NCBI RefSeq assembly: GCF_009905435.1
Contig: NZ_JAAAMT010000023.1
Span: 17,545-81,544, forward strand
Direction: 5' to 3'
Source of the DNA: Pseudomonas sp. R5(2019)
GTDB lineage: Bacteria; Pseudomonadota; Gammaproteobacteria; Pseudomonadales; Pseudomonadaceae
Length of the DNA stretch: 64,000 nt
Every line of letters starts with the position of its first letter. Position 1 is the stretch's first letter. Below the pieces are notes generated by a model. It searched no databases. It saw nothing but the letters and a program-made list of their open reading frames with translations, and had not been told where the DNA came from. Shown piece by piece: positions 14,421 to 23,819 of this stretch. A program made the translations under genes and the position numbers.

Positions 14421-17244
14421 AGTGACGCACCTCGCCATCACCGCTGATGTTGTCTACGCAGCGACCGCAGATTTCCGGATGTTCCGGGTTGACCCCGACG
14501 TCTTCGCGGCAGTGCCAGCAACGGGCGCACTTGGCGTGACCGGACTTGACCACCTTGAGCTTCAGGCCAGCCACTTCGGTCACCACGGCTTCGGCCGGGG
14601 CCTGGGCGAAGGGTGCGACGCTGGCGGTCGAGGTGATCAGCACGAAGCGCAGTTCGTTGCTCAGCTTGCTCAGGTCGGCGCTCAGGGACTCGTCGGCGAA
14701 CAGGGTCACTTCAGCTTGCAGGTTGCCACCGATGGCCTTGGCCGCGCGCTGGTTTTCCATTTCCTTGTTGACCGCGGTCTTGACCGCCATGATCCGCTCC
14801 CAGTAGGCGCGGTCCAGCTCGAAGCCTTCCGGCAACTCGCTCAGGCCCTGGTACCAGGTGTTGAGCATGACCGACTCGTTACGCTCGCCCGGCAGGTACT
14901 GCCACAGCTCGTCGGCGGTGAAGGCCAGGATCGGCGCGATCCAGCGCACCAGCGCTTCAGAGATGTGGTACAGCGCGGTCTGGCAGGAACGCCGCGCGGT
15001 GCTGTTGGCACCGGTGGTGTACTGACGGTCCTTGATGATGTCCAGGTAGAAACCGCCCAGCTCCTGCACGCAGAAGTTGTGGATTTTGGAGTAGACGTTC
15101 CAGAAGCGGTATTCGCCATAGTGCTCTTCAAGCTCACGCTGCAGCAGCAGGGTGCGATCGACGGCCCAGCGGTCCAGCGCCAGCATGTCTTCGGCCGGCA
15201 GCAGGTCGGTGGCCGGATTGAAACCGGTCAGGTTCGAGAGCAGGAAGCGTGCAGTGTTGCGGATACGCCGGTAGGCATCGGCGCTGCGCTGCAGGATCTG
15301 CTCGGAAACGGCCATCTCGCCAGAGTAGTCGGTGGCCGAAACCCACAGGCGCATGATGTCGGCGCCCAGGGTGTCGTTGACCTTTTGCGGCGCGATCACG
15401 TTGCCCAGCGACTTGGACATCTTGCGACCGTTCTCGTCCACGGTGAAACCGTGGGTCAGCAGCTCGCGGTATGGTGCGTGGTCATCGATGGCACAGCCGG
15501 TCAGCAACGAGGAATGGAACCAGCCGCGGTGCTGGTCGGAACCTTCCAGGTACAGGTCGGCACGCGGGCCGCTGGCGTGGCCCATCGAGTGCGAATCGCG
15601 CAGGACGTGCCAGTGAGTGGTGCCCGAATCGAACCAGACGTCGAGGGTGTCGGCGATCTTGTCGTACTGGGCAGCCTCGTCACCCAGCAGGGTGGTGGCG
15701 TCCAGGTTGAACCAGGCGTCGATGCCTTGCTGCTCGACCAGCTTGGCGACTTCTTCCATCAGCTCAACGGTGCGCGGGTGCAGCTCGCCGGTCTGCTTGT
15801 GCAGGAAAAACGGGATCGGCACACCCCAGTTGCGTTGACGGGAGATGCACCAGTCAGGACGGTTGGCAATCATCGAATGCAGGCGCGCCTGACCCCAGGT
15901 CGGCACGAACCTGGTGTCTTCGATGGCTTTGACCGCGCGCTTGCGCAGGGTTTCGCCGCTGTTCGGCTGCTTGTCCATGCCCACGAACCACTGCGCGGTG
16001 GCGCGGTAGATCAGCGGGGTCTTGTGGCGCCAGCAATGCATGTAGCTGTGGCTGATGGTTTCGGTGTGCAGCAGCGAACCGACTTCGGCCAGCTTGTCGA
16101 CGATGTTCGGGTTGGCCTTCCAGATGAACTGGCCACCGAAGAACTCCAGCGCCTCGACGTACACGCCGTTGCTCTGCACCGGGGTCAGGATGTCGTCGTT
16201 GACCATGCCGTAGCGCTTGCAGGTCACGAAGTCGTCTTCGCCGTAGGCCGGGGCCGAGTGAACCACACCGGTACCGGCGCCCAGTTCGACGTAGTCGGCC
16301 AGGTACACCGGCGACAGGCGGTCGTAGAACGGATGACGGAAGTTGACCAATTCCAGTGCCGAGCCCGGTGCGGTGGCCAGCACCGAACCTTCAAGCTTGT
16401 ATCGGCTCAGGCACGACTCGACCAGTTCTTCAGCCAGTACCAGCAGGCGGTCACCGACGTCGACCAGGGCGTAGTTGAACTCTGGGTGAACGTTCAGGGC
16501 CTGGTTGGCCGGGATGGTCCACGGGGTGGTGGTCCAGATCACGATCGCGGCCGGCTTGGCCAGCGAGCCCAGACCGAAAGCGGCAGCCAGCTTGGCTTCA
16601 TCGGCAATCGGGAAGGCCACGTCGATGGTGGAGGATTTCTTGTCGGCGTATTCGACTTCTGCTTCGGCCAGGGCCGAACCGCAATCGAAGCACCAGTTCA
16701 CAGGCTTGAGGCCCTTGAACACGAAGCCGTTCTTGACCATTTCCGCCAGGGCGCGAATTTCGCCGGCTTCGTTGGAGAAGTTCATGGTCTTGTACGGGTT
16801 GGACCAGTCACCCAGCACGCCCAGACGGATGAATTCGGACTTCTGCCCTTCGATCTGCTCCGCCGCGTAGGCACGGCACAGCTCGCGGGTTTTTTCGGCG
16901 GTCAGGTGCTTGCCGTGGGTCACTTCGACCTTGTGTTCGATCGGCAGGCCATGGCAGTCCCAGCCCGGCACGTACGGCGCGTCAAAACCGGCGAGGGTCT
17001 TGGAGCGGATGATCATGTCCTTGAGAATCTTGTTGACCGCATGACCGATGTGAATGCTGCCGTTGGCGTACGGAGGGCCGTCGTGCAGGACGAACTTTGG
17101 ACGATCCTTGCCAATTTCGCGAAGCTTCTGGTACAGGCCAATGCTGTCCCAGCGCTGCAAGGTTTGCGGCTCGCGCTGGGGCAGGCCGGCCTTCATCGGG
17201 AAGGCGGTGTCCGGAAGGTTTAGCGTGGCTTTGTAGTCGGTCAT
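14413..17244 (-). CDS. ileS: Isoleucine--tRNA ligase
   Basis: A 943-residue class I aminoacyl-tRNA synthetase charging tRNA-Ile. Motifs: PYANGSIHIGH (HIGH, about residue 58-68), the editing domain in the middle (TTTPWTIPANQALNVHPEF), KMSKSLGN (KMSKS, about residue 605), the anticodon-binding domain and a C-terminal zinc finger CARCWHC...CGRC. Bacterial-type IleS (sensitive class) by its zinc finger and length. It starts at 17244, overlapping the ribF stop by four bases, and its end overlaps lspA. The antisense strand has a 962-codon open frame, which is a composition artefact. Confidence 0.98.
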   Translation of the reverse strand: MTDYKATLNLPDTAFPMKAGLPQREPQTLQRWDSIGLYQKLREIGKDRPKFVLHDGPPYANGSIHIGHAVNKILKDMIIRSKTLAGFDAPYVPGWDCHGLPIEHKVEVTHGKHLTAEKTRELCRAYAAEQIEGQKSEFIRLGVLGDWSNPYKTMNFSNEAGEIRALAEMVKNGFVFKGLKPVNWCFDCGSALAEAEVEYADKKSSTIDVAFPIADEAKLAAAFGLGSLAKPAAIVIWTTTPWTIPANQALNVHPEFNYALVDVGDRLLVLAEELVESCLSRYKLEGSVLATAPGSALELVNFRHPFYDRLSPVYLADYVELGAGTGVVHSAPAYGEDDFVTCKRYGMVNDDILTPVQSNGVYVEALEFFGGQFIWKANPNIVDKLAEVGSLLHTETISHSYMHCWRHKTPLIYRATAQWFVGMDKQPNSGETLRKRAVKAIEDTRFVPTWGQARLHSMIANRPDWCISRQRNWGVPIPFFLHKQTGELHPRTVELMEEVAKLVEQQGIDAWFNLDATTLLGDEAAQYDKIADTLDVWFDSGTTHWHVLRDSHSMGHASGPRADLYLEGSDQHRGWFHSSLLTGCAIDDHAPYRELLTHGFTVDENGRKMSKSLGNVIAPQKVNDTLGADIMRLWVSATDYSGEMAVSEQILQRSADAYRRIRNTARFLLSNLTGFNPATDLLPAEDMLALDRWAVDRTLLLQRELEEHYGEYRFWNVYSKIHNFCVQELGGFYLDIIKDRQYTTGANSTARRSCQTALYHISEALVRWIAPILAFTADELWQYLPGERNESVMLNTWYQGLSELPEGFELDRAYWERIMAVKTAVNKEMENQRAAKAIGGNLQAEVTLFADESLSADLSKLSNELRFVLITSTASVAPFAQAPAEAVVTEVAGLKLKVVKSGHAKCARCWHCREDVGVNPEHPEICGRCVDNISGDGEVRHYA

Positions 17245-18191
17245 TTCAGGCTCTTTGTTAGCGGTTGGCTGTGCCAGTGGGCACGAGCGGCGGCGACATC
17301 CGCATCGATCGCCGACTTCAGCGCCTCCAGGGAGGCGAAACGCTGCTCATCACGCAGCTTTTGGTGGAAGGCCACCGTCAAACGCCGGCTATAAAGATCG
17401 CCGGCAAAGTCCAGGAGGTGTATTTCCAGGTGGGCACTGCCGTCTCCGGAAACGGTCGGGCGCACGCCGATGTTGGCGACCCCCGGCCACGGTGTGCCGT
17501 CGATCTCGGCGCTGACCAGGTAAACCCCGGCCAAGGGCACGCGACGGCGCTTGAGCTGGATGTTGGCGGTCGGCCAACCCAGCTGCCGTGCCAGCTTCTG
17601 GCCATGCAGCACCCGCCCGGCAATCCGGTACGGACGCCCCAGCAGTTGCTCGGCCAGGGCAAAATCGGCATTGGCCAGCGCCTTGCGCACCTGGGTGCTG
17701 CTGACGCGCACATCGGCCAGCTCGACGGTCTGCGCCGCCTCCACGGTAAAACCCTGCACGCAGCCTGCCTGCAGGAGAAAATCGAAATCGCCCAGCCGGT
17801 CGCAGCCGAAGCGGAAGTCGTCACCGACCTCCAGATGGCGAACTCCCAGGCCGTCGACCAGGATGGTATCGACGAACTCGGAGGCGCTGAGCTTGCTCAG
17901 GCGCTGGTTGAAGGCCAGGCACAGGACCCGGTCCACGCCCTCCTCGGCCAGCAGCGCGATCTTGTCGCGCAGCCGGGCCAGACGCGCCGGAGCGGTCTGG
18001 GGGGCAAAGTATTCACGCGGCTGCGGCTCGAAAATCACCACGCAGCTGGGCACGCCCAACTCCGCCGCTCGCTCGCGCAGTCGCGCCAGGATAGCCTGGT
18101 GACCACGGTGAACACCGTCAAAGTTGCCAATAGTGGCGACACAGCCCCGATGCTGGGGCCGCAGGTTGTGAAGGCCTCGAACCAGCTGCAT
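17241..18191 (-). CDS. ribF: Bifunctional riboflavin kinase / FAD synthetase RibF
   Basis: RibF converts riboflavin to FMN and then FAD. The 316-residue protein has an N-terminal adenylyltransferase domain (CVATIGNFDGVHRGHQAIL, HxGH-like; SSTQVRKAL) and a C-terminal kinase domain (GRPYRIAGRVLHGQKLARQLGWPTANI, with the GxPTAN motif, and PGVANIGVRPTV). ATG 18191 is chosen because a TATAAT at 18220-18225 on this strand would put the transcript start near 18213, almost on top of the alternative ATG at 18209. It is the first gene of the ribF-ileS-lspA-fkpB-ispH operon. Confidence 0.95.
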   Translation of the reverse strand: MQLVRGLHNLRPQHRGCVATIGNFDGVHRGHQAILARLRERAAELGVPSCVVIFEPQPREYFAPQTAPARLARLRDKIALLAEEGVDRVLCLAFNQRLSKLSASEFVDTILVDGLGVRHLEVGDDFRFGCDRLGDFDFLLQAGCVQGFTVEAAQTVELADVRVSSTQVRKALANADFALAEQLLGRPYRIAGRVLHGQKLARQLGWPTANIQLKRRRVPLAGVYLVSAEIDGTPWPGVANIGVRPTVSGDGSAHLEIHLLDFAGDLYSRRLTVAFHQKLRDEQRFASLEALKSAIDADVAAARAHWHSQPLTKSLK

Positions 18192-18219
18192 AACGCGCTT
18201 CTTGCTCATAAAGTGGTCG

Positions 18220-18248
18220 ATTATAACCACACACGACGGTTGACGACA
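18220..18248 (-). promoter_or_regulatory. Putative promoter of the ribF-ileS-lspA-fkpB-ispH operon
   Basis: A perfect -10 TATAAT lies at 18220-18225 on the minus strand; the -35 region 17 bp upstream (TGTCGT) is weak. It lies between murJ and ribF, both on the same strand, so it would give the ribF operon its own start. Confidence 0.45.
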
Positions 18249-18311
18249 GGCGACACCATCACCCAAAGCGGCCGAAAGCACAAAACCGACGTTCGGCCCG
18301 ACCGCCTCCCC

Positions 18312-19850
18312 TTAATGCAACGCCTTGCGGGCGAAATCTTTCAAGCGAAAACCGAGTACCAGCAGCGTGCCGAAATACGCCAGCACCCCGGCAAGGACCA
18401 GGCCGCCAAGGCGCAGGAAGCGCTCAAGCATCTGCCCCTGCTCCCACGCTGGCATCAACTGCATCAAACCGAACAGCACAGCGGCCATGACCACCACCGC
18501 CACCACCAGCTTGAGCAGAAACCTTGTCCACCCCGGCTGCGGCTGGAACAGCTGCTGCTGGCGCAACTTCCAGTACAGCAGCCCGGCATTGAGCATGGCG
18601 CCGACGCTGATCGCCAGTGCCAGGCCTGCATGTTGCAGGTGGCCGATAAACGCCAGGTTGAGTAGCTGGGTGCTGATCAGGGTGAAAATGGCGATCTTCA
18701 CCGGCGTGCGAATGTTCTGCTGCGCGTAGAAGCCGGGCGCCAGGACCTTGATCAGAATAATTCCCATCAACCCGACCGCATAGGCGATCAAGGCACGCTG
18801 GGTCATGGCCGCGTCAAAGGCACTGAACTTGCCGTACTGGAACAGCGACACCGTCAGCGGCTCGGCCAGCAGCGCCAGGGCTACCGAGCAGGGCAGCACC
18901 AGCACAAAGCACAGGCGCAGGCCCCAGTCGAGAATCCGCGAATATTCATGGCGATCGCGGTTGGCGTAAGTCTTGGCCAGCGTTGGCAGCAGGATGGTGC
19001 CCAGCGCCACGCCCAGCACGCCGGACGGCAGCTCCATCAGGCGATCAGCGTAGTACATCCAGGACACAGAGCCTGCGACCAGGAACGAAGCGAAAATGGT
19101 GTTGATGATCAGCGAAATCTGGCTGACCGACACACCCAGGATGGCTGGCAGCATTTGCTTGAGCACTCGCCAGACCCCAGCGTCACGCAGGTTCAGGCGC
19201 GGCAGCACAAGCATGCCGATCTTTTTCAGGTGGGGCAGCTGATACAGCAGTTGCATCAGACCGCCGGCCAGCACCGCCCAGCCCAGCGCCATGATCGGCG
19301 GGTTGAAATACGGGGTCAGGAACAGCGCAAAAAAGATCATCGCCACGTTCAGCAGCGTCGGCACGAAGGCCGGCACCGAGAAGCGGTTCCAGGTATTGAG
19401 AACCGCTCCCGCCAGCGAAGACAGCGAGATCAGCAATATATAGGGGAAGGTCACCCGCAGCAGATCGGTGGTGAGCTCGAACTTTTCCGGGCTGGCGACA
19501 AAGCCCGGCGCTGTCACCCAGATCACCCAGGGCGCCGCCAGAATCCCCAGCGCCGTCACCAATGCCAGCGCCAGCGTCAGCAAACCGGAAATATAAGCAA
19601 TGAAGGTGCGGGTCGCCTCCTCACCCTGCTGGCTCTTGTACTCGGCCAGAATCGGCACGAACGCTTGGGAAAACGCGCCTTCGGCGAAGATCCGCCGCAA
19701 CAGGTTGGGCAGCTTGAAGGCAATAAAGAATGCGTCCGTCGCGGTGCCTGCGCCAAAGATGCGCGCAAGGATGGTATCGCGCACAAAACCCAATACACGC
19801 GAAACCATCGTGATAGAGCTGACCGCGGCCAGAGATTTGAGAAGATTCAT
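18312..19850 (-). CDS. murJ: Lipid II flippase MurJ (MviN)
   Basis: MurJ moves lipid II across the inner membrane for peptidoglycan synthesis. The 512-residue protein has about 14 membrane helices and the MOP-superfamily signature. It starts MNLLKSLAAVSSITMVSRVLGFVRDTILARIFGAG, where the conserved Arg residues of helix 1-2 line the cavity, followed by DAFFIAFKLPNLLRRIFAEGAFSQAFVP. ATG 19850 is used because an upstream frame extension is not MurJ-like. It lies between ribF and the divergent rpsT, the normal Pseudomonas order. Confidence 0.96.
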   Translation of the reverse strand: MNLLKSLAAVSSITMVSRVLGFVRDTILARIFGAGTATDAFFIAFKLPNLLRRIFAEGAFSQAFVPILAEYKSQQGEEATRTFIAYISGLLTLALALVTALGILAAPWVIWVTAPGFVASPEKFELTTDLLRVTFPYILLISLSSLAGAVLNTWNRFSVPAFVPTLLNVAMIFFALFLTPYFNPPIMALGWAVLAGGLMQLLYQLPHLKKIGMLVLPRLNLRDAGVWRVLKQMLPAILGVSVSQISLIINTIFASFLVAGSVSWMYYADRLMELPSGVLGVALGTILLPTLAKTYANRDRHEYSRILDWGLRLCFVLVLPCSVALALLAEPLTVSLFQYGKFSAFDAAMTQRALIAYAVGLMGIILIKVLAPGFYAQQNIRTPVKIAIFTLISTQLLNLAFIGHLQHAGLALAISVGAMLNAGLLYWKLRQQQLFQPQPGWTRFLLKLVVAVVVMAAVLFGLMQLMPAWEQGQMLERFLRLGGLVLAGVLAYFGTLLVLGFRLKDFARKALH

Positions 19851-20021
19851 CGAAAGATTTTCGCGCCTGAAGATAAAGAGCGGGCCTGAAGGCATCCGGT
19901 TGTGCGATACTCCGCGCCGCAACGCAGACAGAGCCAAAAAATCGCGAGTTTACAGGTCGTGCGCCAGAAGGGAATCACCCTCTCTGAAGAATGACCACTC
20001 AGCGGAACGTCTCAAGCGCCC

Positions 20022-20050
20022 TTGACAAGACTTCAACTCATCGGCATGAT
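20022..20050 (+). promoter_or_regulatory. Sigma-70 promoter of rpsT
   Basis: Perfect -35 TTGACA (20022-20027), 17-bp spacer and -10 CATGAT (20045-20050), placed about 50 bp before the rpsT start. Confidence 0.7.
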
Positions 20051-20099
20051 TCGCGGCCTATTTTGTTTGCTATTCCCAAGTCTTTCGAGGAGCTCGACG

Positions 20100-20372
20100 G
20101 TGGCCAACTCACCTTCCGCCAAAAAACGTGCAAAACAGGCTGAGAAGCGTCGCAGCCACAACGCCAGCCTGCGTTCCATGGTTCGCACCTACATCAAGAA
20201 CGTAGTCAAAGCCATCGACGCAAAAGACGCCGAAAAAGCGCAAGCTGCTTACACTCTGGCTGTTCCAGTTATCGACCGTATGGCCGATAAAGGCATCATC
20301 CACAAGAACAAAGCTGCTCGCCATAAAAGCCGTCTGAATGGCCACGTTAAGGCACTGAAAGAAGCTGCCTAA
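20100..20372 (+). CDS. rpsT: Small ribosomal subunit protein bS20
   Basis: The 90-residue S20 protein binds 16S rRNA early in 30S assembly. The sequence reads (M)ANSPSAKKRAKQAEKRRSHN and continues with basic helices. The start is GTG at 20100, preceded by CGAGGAG at a good distance; no ATG is available. Non-ATG starts on rpsT are known in other bacteria, where S20 controls its own translation, so the weak start may be regulatory here as well. A strong promoter and a strong terminator make it a monocistronic unit. Confidence 0.97.
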   Translation: MANSPSAKKRAKQAEKRRSHNASLRSMVRTYIKNVVKAIDAKDAEKAQAAYTLAVPVIDRMADKGIIHKNKAARHKSRLNGHVKALKEAA

Positions 20373-20388
20373 GCGACACGCTTTGTGA

Positions 20389-20415
20389 AAAACCGACCTC
20401 AGGGTCGGTTTTTTA
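20389..20415 (+). terminator. Rho-independent terminator of rpsT
   Basis: The stem ACCGACC / GGTCGGT with a short loop is followed by TTTTTT, 17 nt after the rpsT stop codon. Confidence 0.9.
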
Positions 20416-20561
20416 TTGCCTGAAATTTGAACCAGACGGGCATGACACAGGCAAAAACCGCTAGTTCAAGCCGATCAGTTCGAAGAAGGGGCACGTATCT
20501 TCCCACGATGGGGAGCGCTGGCGGCGCATATCAGAAGCCATGCATAAAATTGCAGGCCTAC

Positions 20562-20675
20562 TGTAGGAGCGGACCCGGCCGCGATGGGGCGCGAAGCGGC
20601 CCCGGCATTCTCGGCGACGGACCGGAGAACGTGGGGCTGCTGCGCAGCCCATCGCGGCCGGGTCCGCTCCTACAA
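20562..20675. repeat. REP-type inverted repeat
   Basis: Arms starting TGTAGGAGCGGACCCGGCCG (from 20562) and ending CGGCCGGGTCCGCTCCTACA (to about 20674) pair over about 25 bp, with a second small hairpin inside. With the rpsT terminator it accounts for the 330-bp gap between rpsT and creA; nothing else is visible there. Confidence 0.85.
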
Positions 20676-20704
20676 CGTATCGCGTCGCCCTTGGAATTTG
20701 AAGG

Positions 20705-21163
20705 TTACTGCGCCCAGGGCAGGATGGGGATGGCGGTCACGGCGTTTTGCGGGCTGCCTTCGATCAGGCGATCGCTGTAGACCAGGTACACCAGCGTGTT
20801 GCGCTTTTTATCGAGAAAGCGCACCACCTGCATGGTCTTGAACACCAGCGAGGTGCGCTCCTTGAAGACCTCTTCGCCATCCTTCAACTCTTGCGAGATA
20901 CGGATCGGCCCGACCTGCCGACAGGCGATGGACGCCTCGGCACGATCTTCAGCCAACCCCAGGCCACCCTTCACGCCGCCAGTCTTGGCGCGCGACAGGT
21001 AGCAGGTCACACCCTCGACCTTCGGATCATCAAACGCTTCGACTACGATCCGGTCGTTCGGCCCGACGAATTTGAACACCGTCGAGACCTGGCCGATTTC
21101 CTCGGCCGAAGCCAGCAGCGGCAATGCCACCAGCAGGCCCAGCACACCCTTGAGCATTCGCAC
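20705..21163 (-). CDS. creA: CreA family periplasmic protein
   Basis: A 152-residue CreA-family protein of unknown function. It begins with a signal peptide (MRMLKGVLGLLVALPLLASA) followed by EEIGQVSTVFKFVGPNDRIVVEAFDDPKVEGVTCYLS, the family hallmark. Two Cys (VTCYLS, SIACRQ) could form a disulfide. GTG 21163 is preferred over ATG 21157 because the ribosome binding site GGGAG sits 6 nt before GTG but 12 before ATG. It lies 11 nt downstream of proB on the same strand and is probably co-transcribed with it. In P. aeruginosa the same gene sits between rpsT and proB. Confidence 0.88.
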   Translation of the reverse strand: MRMLKGVLGLLVALPLLASAEEIGQVSTVFKFVGPNDRIVVEAFDDPKVEGVTCYLSRAKTGGVKGGLGLAEDRAEASIACRQVGPIRISQELKDGEEVFKERTSLVFKTMQVVRFLDKKRNTLVYLVYSDRLIEGSPQNAVTAIPILPWAQ

Positions 21164-21174
21164 TGTGCGCTCCC

Positions 21175-22293
21175 TTAAACCAGAATCAGATTGTCGCGAT
21201 GAACCAGCTCGGGCTCTGCAATGTAGCCCAGCAAGCCCTCGATAGCCTCAGACGATTGACCGATGATCTTCTGCGCTTCCAACGCGCTGTAGTTGGCCAA
21301 GCCACGCGCCACTTCCATGCCATCCGGCGCCACACAGACCACCATTTCGCCACGACGAAAGCTGCCCTGAACAACTTTGACACCCACCGGCAGCAAGCTC
21401 TTGCCACCCGAGCGCAAGGCCTGGACAGCGCCCGCATCCAGCACCAGGGTGCCACGGGTCTGCAGATGCCCGGCCAGCCATTGCTTGCGCGCTGCCAGCA
21501 TGCCGCGCTCTGGCGACAGCAATGTACCGAGGCGCTCGCCTGCCTTGAGCCGATCCAGTACGCGCTCGATACGCCCACCCACGATGATCGTGTGAGCACC
21601 CGAGCGCGCCGCCAGGCGCGCGGCACGCAACTTGGTCTGCATGCCACCGCGACCCAGCGCACCGCCCGTGCCGCCCGCCACCGCATCCAGCGACGGATCA
21701 TCGGCGCGCGCTTCGTAAATCAGCTGGGCATCGGGGTTGTTGCGCGGGTCGGCGTCGAACATGCCGTCGCGGTCGGTCAGGATCACCAGCAGGTCAGCCT
21801 CGACCAGATTGGCCACCAGCGCCGCCAGGGTATCGTTGTCGCCGAAGCGGATTTCGTCGGTGACGACGGTGTCGTTTTCGTTGATGACCGGTATCACACC
21901 CAGCTCGACCAGGGTGCGCAAGGTGCTGCGCGCATTCAGATAGCGCTTGCGGTCAGACAGGTCGTCATGGGTCAGCAGAATCTGTGCCGTGTGCCGGCCA
22001 TGCTCGGCAAAGCTCGACTCCCAGGCCTGCACCAGACCCATCTGGCCAATCGAGGCCGCCGCCTGCAACTCGTTCATGGCACTCGGTCGCTTGACCCAGC
22101 CCAAACGGCTCATACCGGCCGCCACCGCCCCGGAGGACACCAGCACCAGCTCGACGCCCGCCTCATGCAGCGCCACCATTTGCTCGACCCAGACGCCCAT
22201 TGCGGCGCGATCCAGACCCTTGCCATCAGCCGTCAGCAGGGCACTGCCGATTTTCACGACCCAGCGCTGCGCACCCGTCACCTTGTCCCGCAT
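21175..22293 (-). CDS. proB: Glutamate 5-kinase
   Basis: ProB phosphorylates glutamate, the first step of proline synthesis. The 372-residue protein has the amino acid kinase domain (WVVKIGSALLTADGKGLD; LVSSGAVAAGMSRLGW; INENDTVV; LTDRDGMFDADPRNNP; GRGGMQTKLRAARLAARSG) and a C-terminal PUA domain from about 275 (RGTLVLDAGAVQALRSGGKSLLPVGV), as in E. coli ProB. ATG 22293 (MRDKVTGAQRW) is chosen; the frame upstream is not conserved. It follows obg on the same strand, but a strong terminator lies between, so it probably has its own promoter. Confidence 0.97.
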   Translation of the reverse strand: MRDKVTGAQRWVVKIGSALLTADGKGLDRAAMGVWVEQMVALHEAGVELVLVSSGAVAAGMSRLGWVKRPSAMNELQAAASIGQMGLVQAWESSFAEHGRHTAQILLTHDDLSDRKRYLNARSTLRTLVELGVIPVINENDTVVTDEIRFGDNDTLAALVANLVEADLLVILTDRDGMFDADPRNNPDAQLIYEARADDPSLDAVAGGTGGALGRGGMQTKLRAARLAARSGAHTIIVGGRIERVLDRLKAGERLGTLLSPERGMLAARKQWLAGHLQTRGTLVLDAGAVQALRSGGKSLLPVGVKVVQGSFRRGEMVVCVAPDGMEVARGLANYSALEAQKIIGQSSEAIEGLLGYIAEPELVHRDNLILV

Positions 22294-22361
22294 CGTCTTC
22301 CAACCTATGCCTGCGAGTGACGCGAGCCGGCGCCACCCGTGAAATTGATTCGTAGATACCA

Positions 22362-22388
22362 AAACGCCGCTTTAAAAAAGCGGCGTTT
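22362..22388 (-). terminator. Rho-independent terminator after obg
   Basis: A 12-bp perfect stem (AAACGCCGCTTT / AAAGCGGCGTTT, 3-nt loop) lies 16 bp beyond the obg stop. Flanking T/A runs make it usable on the minus strand. Confidence 0.85.
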
Positions 22389-22404
22389 AGTGTACTGCAA
22401 TGAA

Positions 22405-23625
22405 TCAGTCGCGCACGTAAATGATTTCCGGACCGTCTTCAGCGTCCTCTTCATCCCAATCGTCATCGTCACCGATGTCGTGCACGCTCTTGACGCCGCT
22501 GCGGCGCAGGGCACGCTGGTCATCCAAGGCCTGCAGCTGGGCACGCGCTTCATCTTCGATACGCTGATCCAGGTCGGCCAGCTCTTCGGCGTAGGCCGGG
22601 TCATTGGCCAGACGGTCGGCGCGGTCTTCCAGGTAGCGCATGATGTCGCGGCTCAGGCGCTCAGTCCCTTCCTTGGCGATGGCCGAGATCACGTAGACCG
22701 GGCCTTCCCACTCAAGGCGATCCACCACTTCCTTGACGCGCGCTTCGTGCTCTTCTTCAAGCAGGGTGTCGCACTTGTTCAGCACCAGCCAGCGATCACG
22801 CTCGGCCAGCGACGGGCTGAACTTGACCAGCTCATTGACGATCACCTCGGCGGCGTCGGCAGCACTGCTTTCGTCGATGGGCGCCATGTCCACGAGGTGC
22901 AGCAGCAGACGCGTACGCGCCAGGTGCTTGAGGAAGCGAATCCCCAGGCCAGCGCCGTCCGAAGCCCCTTCGATCAGGCCCGGAATGTCGGCAACGACGA
23001 AGCTTTTCCAGCGATCGACACTGACCACGCCCAGGTTCGGCACCAGCGTGGTGAACGGGTAGTCGGCGACTTTCGGCTTGGCCGCCGAAACCGAACGAAT
23101 AAAGGTACTTTTACCGGCGTTCGGCAAGCCCAGCAGACCGACATCCGCCAGCACTTTCATTTCCAGCTTCAGGTCGCGCTGCTCGCCCGGCTTGCCCGGC
23201 GTGGTCTGGCGCGGCGCACGGTTGGTACTGGACTTGAATCGGGTGTTGCCCAGACCGTGCCAGCCACCCTGCACCACCATCAGTTTCTGCCCCGGCTTGA
23301 CCAGGTCTCCGATGATTTCCTGAGTGCTGGCGTCGATCACCGTGGTACCGACCGGAACGCGCAGGAACAGATCCTCACCCTTGGCGCCGGTGCAATCGGT
23401 ACTGCCACCGTTGGAGCCGCGCTGAGCATCGAAATGCCGGGTGTAACGGTAGTCGACCAGGGTGTTCAGGTTCTCGTCGGCGACCATGTAGATCGAGCCG
23501 CCATCACCACCGTCACCACCATTGGGACCACCATTTTCAATGAATTTTTCCCGCCGAAAGCTCATGCAGCCATTGCCGCCATCACCGGCTTTCACCCGGA
23601 TCGAAACTTCATCTACAAACTTCAT
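22405..23625 (-). CDS. obg: GTPase Obg/CgtA
   Basis: Obg is an essential ribosome-associated GTPase involved in 50S maturation and stress control. The 406-residue protein has the glycine-rich Obg fold (KAGDGGNGCMSFRREKFIENGGPNGGDGGDGG), then a GTPase domain with G1 GLPNAGKSTF (about 166), G3 DIPGLIEGA, and G4 NKCD. The C-terminal tail is acidic (GDDDDWDEEDAEDG). ATG 23625 begins the canonical MKFVDEVSIRV. It is downstream of rplU-rpmA, the conserved order, though a terminator separates them. Confidence 0.97.
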   Translation of the reverse strand: MKFVDEVSIRVKAGDGGNGCMSFRREKFIENGGPNGGDGGDGGSIYMVADENLNTLVDYRYTRHFDAQRGSNGGSTDCTGAKGEDLFLRVPVGTTVIDASTQEIIGDLVKPGQKLMVVQGGWHGLGNTRFKSSTNRAPRQTTPGKPGEQRDLKLEMKVLADVGLLGLPNAGKSTFIRSVSAAKPKVADYPFTTLVPNLGVVSVDRWKSFVVADIPGLIEGASDGAGLGIRFLKHLARTRLLLHLVDMAPIDESSAADAAEVIVNELVKFSPSLAERDRWLVLNKCDTLLEEEHEARVKEVVDRLEWEGPVYVISAIAKEGTERLSRDIMRYLEDRADRLANDPAYAEELADLDQRIEDEARAQLQALDDQRALRRSGVKSVHDIGDDDDWDEEDAEDGPEIIYVRD

Positions 23626-23774
23626 AAAAAACGCCTCTCGCCACACGGACGAGCCGAAAAACACAAAGACATAAGGCTCTTGCAAAAATGAGCGCCGCAG
23701 CCCCAATCAACGACCGTAACAACCAGCGCCGGCAGCTCTGACAAACAGCTTTGCAAGAGACTCACCCCACAAAC

Positions 23775-23802
23775 GAAAAAGCCCCGTCGTGAGACAGGGC
23801 TT
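23775..23802 (-). terminator. Rho-independent terminator of rplU-rpmA
   Basis: On the minus strand a stem AAGCCCTGTC / GACGGGGCTT with loop TCAC is followed by TTTTTCG, 17 bp past the rpmA stop. Confidence 0.85.
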
Positions 23803-23819
23803 CTCCAGCGATCGCGCGA

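Noticed and set aside
14335..17223. A 962-codon open frame antisense to ileS
   Set aside because: It exactly shadows the ileS frame; high-GC codon use keeps the antisense frame open. No start signal or motif; the ileS product is certain.
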